A stretch of DNA of 8,453 nucleotides, from NCBI GenBank assembly GCA_945899335.1, contig CAMDIP010000049.1, positions 1 to 8,453 of the forward strand, given 5' to 3'. The notes below the pieces were generated by a model, which saw only the letters and a list, made by a program, of their open reading frames with translations, did no database searches and was not told the origin of the DNA. The DNA is from Bordetella parapertussis. GTDB lineage: Bacteria; Pseudomonadota; Gammaproteobacteria; Burkholderiales; Burkholderiaceae_C. Each line of letters opens with the position of its first letter. Position 1 is the first letter of the stretch. Positions 1-6,578 of the stretch are shown piece by piece. Made by a program: the position numbers and the translations under genes.

Positions 1-1203
1 AAAGCCAGCAAGGTCATCGAAGCCGAGTACTACACACCTTACTTAGCCCACGCTACCCTCGAGCCCATGGTCTGTACAGCCTGGCTGCAAGACGATCAAT
101 TGCAGATTTGGGTGTCTACGCAAAACCCAGAGTCCAGCTTGGCCGCAGCAGCCAGCACCGCCGAAGTGCCGCAAGAAAACGTCAAAGTCTTCGCCATGCA
201 AATGGGCGGTGGCTTGGGTCGCAAAAGCCCGCAAGACTTCACTCGACAAGCGGTGGCGATTGCCAAGGCCATGCCAGGCAAACCGATCAAACTCATGTGG
301 AGCCGCGAAGAGGACACCCAGCACGACCTCTACCGCCCAGCCAGCTTGGTCAAAGTTCGCGCCAGCATTCAGGCCGACGGCAAACCGGAGGCCCTTCACA
401 TCCGCGTCAGCGCACCTTCCATTTTTTCTCAGCTGCTGCGTATGCCGCTGCAAAACGGCGTGGACCCACAAGCTGTTGCCTCATTCAACGATCACCCTTA
501 CGCCATCCCCCATTGCTTGGTGGACTTTGCCCAACGCAGTGCCCATGTGCCTGTGGGTTTTTGGCGCACCGTGGGTCACTCGCAAAACCCGTTTGTGCGA
601 GAGTGTTTTCTGGATGAGTTGGCGCATGCAGCAGGCGTTGACCCTTTGGCGTACAGGCTCTCACTTTTACCCAACAACGAAAAAGCCAACCGAGATCGCG
701 GCATCTTGCAGGCAGTGGCAAAAGCCGCTGATTGGGACAAACCGCTGCCAGCAGGTGTTTTTCGCGGGATTGGGCAAACCGATGGCTACGGCAGTCACAC
801 AGCCTGTGTTTGCGAGGTCTCGGTCAACGCCAAAGGCGAGGTGCGCATACACCGCATCGTCATCGGCATCGACCCCGGCTACGCGGTCAACCCCGACAAC
901 ATCCAAGCCCAGCTGCAAGGCAGCGTGGTGCATGGCTTGTCAGCCATTTTTTGGGGCGAGATGACTGTGAAAGATGGACGCATAGAGCAATCCAATTTCC
1001 ACGATTACCGCTTGATGCGCATGAATGAAATGCCCAAAGTGCAAACCGTGATTGCCCCCAGCGGTGGTTTTTGGGGCGGCGTGGGTGAGCCTGCGCAAGC
1101 GCCTTTGGCGCCAGCCTTGGGCAACGCTTTGTTCGCAGCCACTGGCAAACGCATACGCTCTTTGCCCTTGAAAAACCATGGCTTAAGCTTGGTCAAAGCA
1201 TGA
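1..1203 (+). CDS. Molybdopterin-binding large subunit of an isoquinoline 1-oxidoreductase/xanthine dehydrogenase-family hydroxylase (5' truncated)
   Basis: The reading frame is open from base 1, so this is the C-terminal ~400 residues; family members of this type are usually over 700 residues. Numbering from the window edge, visible motifs are HATLEP near residue 17, the glycine-rich GGGLGRK at about 69-75, GFWRTVGHSQN in the middle, and GVGEPAQAPL near the end. The Glu of GVGE (codon 1087-1089) matches the catalytic base conserved in molybdenum hydroxylases. Such enzymes hydroxylate N-heterocycles or aldehydes with water and pass electrons to a [2Fe-2S] subunit, which would lie outside the window to the left. 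The GGG(F/L)GR(R/K) pattern and the short C-terminus favour the IorB-like branch over XdhB/CoxL. The substrate cannot be told. The stop overlaps the soxX start (ATGA), implying translational coupling. The internal ATG at 67 is not the start, because the homologous sequence continues upstream of it. Confidence 0.87.
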   Translation, partial: KASKVIEAEYYTPYLAHATLEPMVCTAWLQDDQLQIWVSTQNPESSLAAAASTAEVPQENVKVFAMQMGGGLGRKSPQDFTRQAVAIAKAMPGKPIKLMWSREEDTQHDLYRPASLVKVRASIQADGKPEALHIRVSAPSIFSQLLRMPLQNGVDPQAVASFNDHPYAIPHCLVDFAQRSAHVPVGFWRTVGHSQNPFVRECFLDELAHAAGVDPLAYRLSLLPNNEKANRDRGILQAVAKAADWDKPLPAGVFRGIGQTDGYGSHTACVCEVSVNAKGEVRIHRIVIGIDPGYAVNPDNIQAQLQGSVVHGLSAIFWGEMTVKDGRIEQSNFHDYRLMRMNEMPKVQTVIAPSGGFWGGVGEPAQAPLAPALGNALFAATGKRIRSLPLKNHGLSLVKA

Positions 1204-1604
1204 GACTTGTGTGGTTGCTTGCTGTGTTGGCGCTTAGCCCTTTGGTGTGGGCAGCCGACACCATGCCTGCCACGCCGTCGGCAGCGACCGCAGACGCAAC
1301 GCGTGGTCGCAAACTGCTTTTGGCTCGCCAAGACACGGGCTGCATTTTGTGTCACCAACTGCCGGGTTTCAAAGAAGGCGGCGAGATGGGCCCCTCACTG
1401 ACAGGTGTGGGTGAGCGCCTGAGCAGCGAGCAAATTCGCCAGCGCATTGCCGACCCCCGTGTGCTAAACCCTCAAACCTTTATGCCTGCTTATTTCAGTA
1501 CCGCAGGTCTTCATAATGTCGCCAAGTCCTTGCAAGGGAAAACCGTGCTTACCGAGCAAGGCTTGGAAGACATCATTGCTTATTTAGTAAAGAATCCTTC
1601 ATGA
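1200..1604 (+). CDS. soxX: SoxX, monohaem c-type cytochrome of the thiosulfate-oxidising complex
   Basis: This 134-residue protein has a Sec signal peptide (hydrophobic residues 3-17, probable cleavage after VWA at 18) and one haem c site, C48-I-L-C51-H52. The stretch GEMGPSLTGVGERL and the later TFMPAYF, with M95 as likely distal haem ligand, are typical of SoxX, as is the closing helix LEDIIAYL. Together with the dihaem SoxA encoded downstream it should form periplasmic SoxXA, which attaches thiosulfate oxidatively to the SoxY cysteine and passes electrons to cytochrome c. The start overlaps the stop of the upstream molybdenum hydroxylase by four bases (ATGA), and its own stop overlaps the soxY start in the same way. 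No clear promoter lies directly before it, so expression probably depends on read-through from the hydroxylase gene. Confidence 0.93.
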   Translation: MRLVWLLAVLALSPLVWAADTMPATPSAATADATRGRKLLLARQDTGCILCHQLPGFKEGGEMGPSLTGVGERLSSEQIRQRIADPRVLNPQTFMPAYFSTAGLHNVAKSLQGKTVLTEQGLEDIIAYLVKNPS

Positions 1605-2113
1605 GGTCTCGCTTGTTATCTCGTCGCCAGTCAATCTTGAACATTTTTCAAACCACCCTCGTCACCAGCATGGGTGTCTTGTGGCTGGGTTCTGCCAAAG
1701 CGCAGGTGGACAAACTCACCATCACTGGTTTGGCAGAAGCACGATTGCGCTCCTTTGAAGAAATGGTGCGCCCTTATGTACAAAGCCAAGAACTCAAAAA
1801 AGAACGTGTGACCTTGTCGCTTCCCATGCTTGCAGACAACGGCCATATGGTGCCTTTAAGTCTCAAGGTTGACAGCCCCATGACCGAGGCTTCCCACATC
1901 ACCCATGTCTACCTTATTTCGCAACGTAACCCAGTGCCCTTGATGGCAAAGTTTGTCATGGGGCCATGGAGTGGTCGTGCTGACTTGAGCACACGGGTGC
2001 GTTTGTCGGGCAACCAAAGCGTGGTTGCGCTGGCAAGGTTGTCCGATGGCAATTTCGTTTACGACGTGCAAGAGGTGGTGGTCACCGAAGCGGCTTGTGT
2101 GGACAACGGCTGA
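1601..2113 (+). CDS. soxY: SoxY-like sulfur-carrier protein with a non-canonical C-terminus
   Basis: SoxY carries sulfur intermediates covalently on a C-terminal cysteine during periplasmic thiosulfate oxidation, as a heterodimer with SoxZ. This 170-residue protein begins with a twin-arginine-like signal (S7-R-R-Q-S-I-L, then a hydrophobic run, cleavage probably after AKA at 34), matching known Tat export of SoxY. The mature region has the SoxY pattern: VTLSLPMLADNGHMVPLSLKV, then VYLISQRNPVPLMAKF and VRLSGNQSVVALARLSDG. It ends AACVDNG. The carrier cysteine is kept at C166, but the flanking glycines of the usual GGCGG tail are absent and four residues follow the Cys. Neither other frame restores GGCGG, so a simple frameshift does not explain it. 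Its position between soxX (ATGA overlap) and soxZ (TGATG overlap) supports the call. Whether it is a full thiosulfate carrier or a specialised paralogue is open. Confidence 0.88.
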   Translation: MRSRLLSRRQSILNIFQTTLVTSMGVLWLGSAKAQVDKLTITGLAEARLRSFEEMVRPYVQSQELKKERVTLSLPMLADNGHMVPLSLKVDSPMTEASHITHVYLISQRNPVPLMAKFVMGPWSGRADLSTRVRLSGNQSVVALARLSDGNFVYDVQEVVVTEAACVDNG

Positions 2114-2463
2114 TGAGTTCCGCTCGCTTACAAATACCTCCCCGCATCCTTCAAGGCGATGTTTTCAAAGTGCGCCTGTTGGTCAACCATCCCATGGACA
2201 GTGGTTTTTTACGCGACATCGATGGCGTGATCATTCAACGTAACGTCATCCGACACCTGCTTTGCACTTTGAATGGCCGAGAGGTGTTTCGTGTAGAGCC
2301 CACCACGGGGGTTGCAGCCAACCCTTTGTTTGAGTTTTATTTGAGAGCAACCGAGTCCGGCGATATGCTGTTTCGCTGGGTGGACGACAAGGCATATATT
2401 GGCGAATTGCGCCACACCTTGGTGGTCGAAGCCGCCAATGTTTCCAAACCTGCCAGCAACTGA
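2113..2463 (+). CDS. soxZ: SoxZ, partner of the SoxY sulfur carrier
   Basis: This is a 116-residue immunoglobulin-fold protein without a signal peptide, as expected, since SoxZ is exported bound to Tat-targeted SoxY. Diagnostic SoxZ segments are GDVFKVRLLVNHPMDSG (residues 15-31), LLCTLNGREVFRVEP (49-63), NPLFEFYLRATESGDMLFRW (70-89) and the final strand HTLVVEA. I start it at 2113, where the ATG shares a base with the soxY stop (TGATG). An in-frame ATG at 2095 would add six residues inside soxY that do not match the family N-terminus. The tight overlap suggests near-equimolar synthesis of the two subunits. Confidence 0.94.
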   Translation: MSSARLQIPPRILQGDVFKVRLLVNHPMDSGFLRDIDGVIIQRNVIRHLLCTLNGREVFRVEPTTGVAANPLFEFYLRATESGDMLFRWVDDKAYIGELRHTLVVEAANVSKPASN

Positions 2464-2472
2464 GCGCCCACC

Positions 2473-3267
2473 ATGCGCTTTGCCGTTTGCAGGACTTTGC
2501 TTTGTGGATTGTTGGCCTTCTTTGGCCTTGTCCTGACTTCCCATGCGCAGCAACGCCCCATCCCATTGGAGAAACTGCAGTCTGGCTTGCATTTCTCAGG
2601 ACCAGAAGTGCAATCTTTGCAAACCGATGAGTTTGCCAACCCTGGCAATATTGCTTTAGACAGCGGCATCAAGTCCTGGTCCAAACCCGAGGGCAAAAGC
2701 AACAAAAGCTGCCAGTCCTGCCATGGTGAACTCGTCAAAATGAAGGGCGTGTCCATCCGCTACCCCGCCATCGACAAAGCCACCGGCAAACTCTTTAACC
2801 TAGAGGACCGCATTCGCAACTGCCGCGTGAAAAAGCAAAAAGCCGCTGAATGGACTTTTGAGTCCGATGAGTTGGTGGCCATGACATTGGCCGTCACCAG
2901 CACCTCTCGCGGCCTCTCTTTGCAAGCACAAATTGACGGGGCGGCCAAAAGCCATTTTGAAAACGGTCAACGTCTTTTCATTACACGCCAAGGCCAAATG
3001 AACCTGGCCTGCACGAATTGCCACGACCAGCACTATGGCCAAAAACTGTTTACCGACCCTTTAAGCCAAGGCCAAGCAAACGGCTATCCGCTTTACCGAA
3101 TCGATTGGCAACGTGTTGCCTCGCTTGAGCGGCGACTGCGTTTTTGCTACACCGGCGTGAAAGCTGAAATACCCCCGTGGGGTCACATCGATATGCGCGA
3201 CATCAGCCTTTACCTGATGTGGCGCGGGCAAAGCTTGCCCGTCGAAGCACCTGCTGTACGCAAATAA
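2473..3267 (+). CDS. soxA: SoxA, dihaem c-type cytochrome of the SoxXA complex
   Basis: This is a 264-residue periplasmic protein with a signal peptide (hydrophobic residues 8-22, cleavage near SHA at 25). The N-terminal SoxA signature (LHFSGPEVQSLQTDEFANPG) is followed by two haem c sites, C80-Q-S-C83-H84 and C180-T-N-C183-H184. C117 (RIRNCR) and C225 (RLRFCYTGVKAE) sit where SoxA proteins carry distal haem thiolate ligands; the latter is the active-site cysteine that becomes a persulfide. Two haems here and one in SoxX make this the trihaem type of SoxXA. The enzyme joins thiosulfate to the SoxY cysteine. It starts nine bases after soxZ with only a weak ribosome-binding site, consistent with operon expression. 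It is the last gene of the cluster: aroE lies convergent seven bases beyond, with no soxB in between and no obvious terminator hairpin. Confidence 0.94.
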   Translation: MRFAVCRTLLCGLLAFFGLVLTSHAQQRPIPLEKLQSGLHFSGPEVQSLQTDEFANPGNIALDSGIKSWSKPEGKSNKSCQSCHGELVKMKGVSIRYPAIDKATGKLFNLEDRIRNCRVKKQKAAEWTFESDELVAMTLAVTSTSRGLSLQAQIDGAAKSHFENGQRLFITRQGQMNLACTNCHDQHYGQKLFTDPLSQGQANGYPLYRIDWQRVASLERRLRFCYTGVKAEIPPWGHIDMRDISLYLMWRGQSLPVEAPAVRK

Positions 3268-3274
3268 ACCACTA

Positions 3275-4114
3275 CTAAAACGTCGCTAATACCTTAGCCC
3301 ATAAAGCGGGGGTCACTTCTGGCATGACACCAAACCAAGAAGCAAACGCTGGTCTGGCTTGGTGCAACAACATGCCCAAGCCATTCACCGTAGGGTTGCC
3401 ACGCGCAGCAGCACGCAGCAATAAATCGGTTTGCAAGGGGGTGTAAACAATGTCGGACACCAAAGCATGGGCAGGTAAGGCATCGATTTGCAAGTCCAAG
3501 GCTGGCTGACCCTGCATACCTTGGGTGGTGGTGTTGACCAAGAGTGCTGCGTCCTCAAGCGCAGCATGGCGCTCAGACCAAGCAAAAGCTTTGACAGGTG
3601 CGCCAAATTCTTGGGCCATTGCAAAGGCTTTGTCATGGCTTCGGTTGAACAAACGAATGTCTCTTGCACCGGCATCGGCCAAGGCCCATACCACCGCTCG
3701 CGCCGCACCTCCCGCACCCAGCACCACAACAGGGCCTGCGCTGGCTTGCCAACTGCTGTGGGCTTCACGCAAACTTTGGATGAACCCAAATGCATCGGTG
3801 TTGGTGCCGTGCAAACTGCCGTCAGCACGCACAGTCAGGGTATTGACGGCACCTATGCGTTTGGCCATGGCGTCTGCTTCATCGACCCAAGGCAAGGCCT
3901 CTATCTTGTGCGGCAAGGTCAGGTTGCAGCCCGCAAAGCCCAAAGCTTTCAAGCCGGACACTGCCACTTGCAAGTTCACTGGGTTCACAGCCAGCGGAAC
4001 ATACGCCCCACGCAAACCGTACGCCGCTATCCAGTGCGAGTGAATGAGTGGCGAGCGAGAGTGAGAGATGGGCCACCCCATGACCCCTGCCAAAATAAAT
4101 GAATCAATTGCCAT
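3275..4114 (-). CDS. aroE: Shikimate dehydrogenase (NADP+)
   Basis: AroE reduces 3-dehydroshikimate to shikimate with NADPH in cytoplasmic chorismate biosynthesis. The 279-residue protein carries the shikimate-binding GWPISHSRSP (S17, S19), the catalytic K70 in NLTLPHK, D107 in NTDAFGF, the nucleotide-binding loop VLGAGGAAR (131-139), NRSHDK at 157-162 where AroE has its adenosine-phosphate site, and the C-terminal VNGLGMLLHQA. Size and motif order are normal for AroE. I chose the ATG at 4112-4114, because the family begins only a few residues before the GWPISHS segment; the ATG at 4174 would add 20 unrelated residues. A TATGCT sequence lies about nine bases before this start and could be a -10 element, which would give an almost leaderless transcript; this is weak evidence. 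The gene is housekeeping, convergent with soxA and divergent from the dioxygenase-rhodanese gene, and has no evident functional tie to either. Confidence 0.95.
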   Translation of the reverse strand: MAIDSFILAGVMGWPISHSRSPLIHSHWIAAYGLRGAYVPLAVNPVNLQVAVSGLKALGFAGCNLTLPHKIEALPWVDEADAMAKRIGAVNTLTVRADGSLHGTNTDAFGFIQSLREAHSSWQASAGPVVVLGAGGAARAVVWALADAGARDIRLFNRSHDKAFAMAQEFGAPVKAFAWSERHAALEDAALLVNTTTQGMQGQPALDLQIDALPAHALVSDIVYTPLQTDLLLRAAARGNPTVNGLGMLLHQARPAFASWFGVMPEVTPALWAKVLATF

Positions 4115-4202
4115 AAGAGCGTTAGCATATCGCGAGTTGGAAGGTGAGAACCCTGCCCCCCGCATGTGAAACAATCAGTGCAGTCCCGTCCATTGTCCCG
4201 AG
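4115..4202. promoter_or_regulatory. Divergent intergenic region, probable promoters for aroE and the dioxygenase-rhodanese operon
   Basis: This 88-bp gap is the only substantial non-coding stretch and must hold start signals for both divergent genes. On the plus strand TGTGAAACAAT (4165-4175) resembles an extended -10 element, with AACAAT as the hexamer, about 27 bases before the start at 4203. On the minus strand TATGCT (4127-4122) could serve aroE. Neither has a convincing -35 at 17 bp. The pentamer TCCCG occurs at 4184-4188 and 4196-4200, close to the start codon, and there is no strong Shine-Dalgarno for either gene. I see no inverted repeat long enough to call an operator. Confidence 0.35.
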
Positions 4203-6572
4203 ATGTCAGCCACTACGCCCACTTCTATTGCTCGTTTTCACCATTTCTTAGCGCAGATCACGCGCTTGGTGGATATTGCACCTACAGAAGCTGAACTTTT
4301 ATCTCAAGCGCGTCAATGCCTGCAGTCCCTGATAAGCCACGATGACTGGTTGCTGCCTGAATTTGCACAAGCCCACCCACAGCATTACCAGCAGTATTTG
4401 TTGTATGCAGATCCACAAGACCGCTTTTCTGTGGTGAGCTTTGTAGCTGCGCCTCGTGTGTCCACGCCCATTCATGACCACACCGTCTGGGGCTTGGTGG
4501 GTATGTTGCGTGGTTCGGAGTTTTGTCAACCGTACAGCCGCATGGCCGATGGCCGTTGGGCTCCCGCAGGTTTTCAAATCGATATGCTGCCTGGCGACAT
4601 TGAAGCCGTCTCGCCTCGCATTGGTGACGTGCATAAAGTTTGGAATGCCTTAGCCGACCAAGTTTCGGTCAGCATCCATGTATATGGTGGCAATATCGGT
4701 CTGATGGAGTGCAACAGTTACCGAGAAGATGGAACGCGCAGTAAATTTGTGTCTGGCTATTCAAATGTCACGTCTGTTGCAGAAGCGCCCATGCAAGCAC
4801 CCCCTGTTGCAGCACCGCCTGTACCTTTCATCGCACCTGTTGTTATTGAAACCCCTGCCCCGACTGTTGCACCATCTGTGGTCGTACCCGCACCGGTGAT
4901 TGAAGCGACTGTGCAAGCCAGCCCACAGCCAAGTAACGACACCCCGACACAAGCAATTGCGACTGAAGCCTCTCACCCCTATGCAGTCACCAGTTACGCA
5001 CAAATAAAGACAGCCCTCTTGGCCAAGGAAGAAATCGCGCTTATTGATGTGCGCGAAGAAGACTTTTATGCCCAAAGCCATCCTCTGTTTGCCATCAACG
5101 TCCCCTATGGGCGCATTGAAGTGGATATGGGGCGACGCATACCACGACGCGACACACCTTTGGTGGTTTACGACAATGGTGAAGGCTTGGCATTGCAAGC
5201 TATGCCTGTATTGCAACGCTTGGGTTACAGCCAATTAAGCCTTATGCAAAACGGCTTGGCTGGCTGGGCAGCCGCAGGAGGTGAGCTGTTTCGTGACGTC
5301 AATGTCCCCAGCAAATCGTTTGGCGAACTGGTTGAGGCACAACGCAAGACCCCTTCGTTTTCTGCCCTTGAGGTTAAGGCCTTGCTCGACAGAGGTTCCG
5401 ACATGGTGCTGCTGGATGCCCGCCGATTTGACGAATACCAAACCATGAGTATTCCTGGCGCTATCAGCGTCCCCGGGGGGGAATTGGTCTTAAGGGCACG
5501 CTCACTTGCACCAAGTCCCACTACCCGCATCGTGGTCAACTGTGCAGGACGCACCCGCAGCATCATCGGTGCGCAGTCACTGATCAACTCTGGCATCCCC
5601 AACCCCGTGTGCGCCTTGCGCAATGGCACCATAGGGTGGATGCTTGCAGGATTGGATTTGGTCAAGGGCGCTGCCCAGCGCTTTGGCGAAACCAATGAGA
5701 ACGATCGCAGCAAAGCCGCCGCCTCTGCCTTGGCCTTGTTGTTCCGCGCAGGTGTGCCCAGGGTTGAGCAATCCACGGTGAAGCAATGGTTGAGCGAACC
5801 CCATCGCAACACCTATGTGTTTGATGTGCGCACCCCAGAAGAATATGACCAAGGTCATTGGCCAGGCGCCATCAGTGCACCTGGGGGTCAACTGGTGCAA
5901 GAAACCGATCACTTCATTGGTGTGCGCGGTTCCCGTGTGGTGGTCTACGACGACGACGGTGTACGTGCCAGCATGACGGCTTCATGGTTAGCTCAAATGG
6001 GTTGGGAAGTCGCGGTCATCAAAGACATCACCAGCCAAGATCTGCAAAGCAAAGCCACCGGGTCAGAAGATGAATTGCCGCTCACGCTTGCGCCCTTGAC
6101 GGTGGTTGATCCCCCTACCCTCAAAACATGGCTGGCTAATCGCAGCAACCTGAGCATGGTCATCGATGTCGGCGACAGCGCAACTTATGTCAAACGCCAT
6201 ATCCCAGGCGCTTGGTGGTTGTTGCGCTCTCAGCTAGCCCAAGATTTCACCCGCGTTCACAAAGCCAACCGCTATGTCTTGACCTGTGGTGATGGCCGAA
6301 TTTCACGTTATGCCGTGGCAGAGTTGCAACCCCTGCTGCGCCCAGGTGTGGAGGTTCTTTGGTTGCCTGGGGGCAATGCAGCTTGGCAGGCTGCAGGCTT
6401 TAGCACCCAACAGGGTGAGTCTTATTTGGCCAGTCCGCGCATTGACCGCTACCGTCGCCCTTATGAGGCTAGCGATAACCCGGCGCTTGCCATGCAAGCC
6501 TATCTAGATTGGGAATTAGGCTTGGTAGAACAACTCAGACGTGATGGCACACACCACTTTAAGGTGATTTAA
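4203..6572 (+). CDS. Thiol (cysteine-type) dioxygenase fused to four rhodanese-like domains
   Basis: This is a 789-residue protein without a signal peptide or membrane segment, so probably cytoplasmic. Residues ~10-190 are a cysteine dioxygenase-family cupin: H91-D-H93 and H144 (GDVHKVWN) are the expected three-His iron ligands, and S157-x-H159-x-Y161 matches the Ser-His-Tyr triad of thiol dioxygenases. The position of the mammalian crosslinked Cys is not a Cys. Residues ~191-257 form a Pro/Ala/Val-rich, probably disordered linker. Four rhodanese domains follow, at ~258-365, 385-490, 517-612 and 633-735. Domains 2 and 4 have catalytic-type loops (C447-AGRTR; C695-GDGRIS). Domains 1 and 3 have Asp in that place (VVYDNGEG, D324; VVYDDDG, D583) and are presumably inactive. 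The dioxygenase should convert a small thiol such as cysteine or 3-mercaptopropionate to the sulfinate, and the rhodaneses transfer sulfane sulfur. Which thiol is used cannot be told. modB follows six bases after the stop. Confidence 0.9.
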   Translation: MSATTPTSIARFHHFLAQITRLVDIAPTEAELLSQARQCLQSLISHDDWLLPEFAQAHPQHYQQYLLYADPQDRFSVVSFVAAPRVSTPIHDHTVWGLVGMLRGSEFCQPYSRMADGRWAPAGFQIDMLPGDIEAVSPRIGDVHKVWNALADQVSVSIHVYGGNIGLMECNSYREDGTRSKFVSGYSNVTSVAEAPMQAPPVAAPPVPFIAPVVIETPAPTVAPSVVVPAPVIEATVQASPQPSNDTPTQAIATEASHPYAVTSYAQIKTALLAKEEIALIDVREEDFYAQSHPLFAINVPYGRIEVDMGRRIPRRDTPLVVYDNGEGLALQAMPVLQRLGYSQLSLMQNGLAGWAAAGGELFRDVNVPSKSFGELVEAQRKTPSFSALEVKALLDRGSDMVLLDARRFDEYQTMSIPGAISVPGGELVLRARSLAPSPTTRIVVNCAGRTRSIIGAQSLINSGIPNPVCALRNGTIGWMLAGLDLVKGAAQRFGETNENDRSKAAASALALLFRAGVPRVEQSTVKQWLSEPHRNTYVFDVRTPEEYDQGHWPGAISAPGGQLVQETDHFIGVRGSRVVVYDDDGVRASMTASWLAQMGWEVAVIKDITSQDLQSKATGSEDELPLTLAPLTVVDPPTLKTWLANRSNLSMVIDVGDSATYVKRHIPGAWWLLRSQLAQDFTRVHKANRYVLTCGDGRISRYAVAELQPLLRPGVEVLWLPGGNAAWQAAGFSTQQGESYLASPRIDRYRRPYEASDNPALAMQAYLDWELGLVEQLRRDGTHHFKVI

Positions 6573-6578
6573 CTCCCT

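Noticed and set aside
209..964. 251-codon plus-strand open frame in frame 2 within the molybdenum hydroxylase
   Set aside because: It overlaps the hydroxylase frame, which carries the conserved motifs; the alternate frame is rich in Arg/Pro/Ser with no family resemblance.
2095..2112. Upstream in-frame ATG for soxZ at 2095
   Set aside because: It adds six residues inside soxY that do not fit the SoxZ N-terminus; the TGATG overlap at 2113 fits better.
2087..2113. Frameshift as the cause of the non-canonical SoxY tail
   Set aside because: Neither other reading frame yields GGCGG near the end, and the soxZ start overlaps the present stop neatly.
3268..3274. Terminator between convergent soxA and aroE
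   Set aside because: Only seven bases separate the stops and I see no clear stem-loop with a T-run there.
4115..4174. N-terminal 20-residue extension of aroE from the ATG at 4174
   Set aside because: AroE proteins start shortly before the GWPISHS segment; the extension has no family match and would consume most of the divergent promoter region.
4757..5234. Minus-strand open frames rich in Gly/Thr or Cys/Arg opposite the linker
   Set aside because: Their low-complexity composition is simply the complement of the Pro/Ala-rich linker codons.
5225..5812. 195-codon open frame on the minus strand opposite the rhodanese domains
   Set aside because: It lies wholly inside a well-supported gene on the other strand, shows no recognisable motif, and reads as an antisense shadow.
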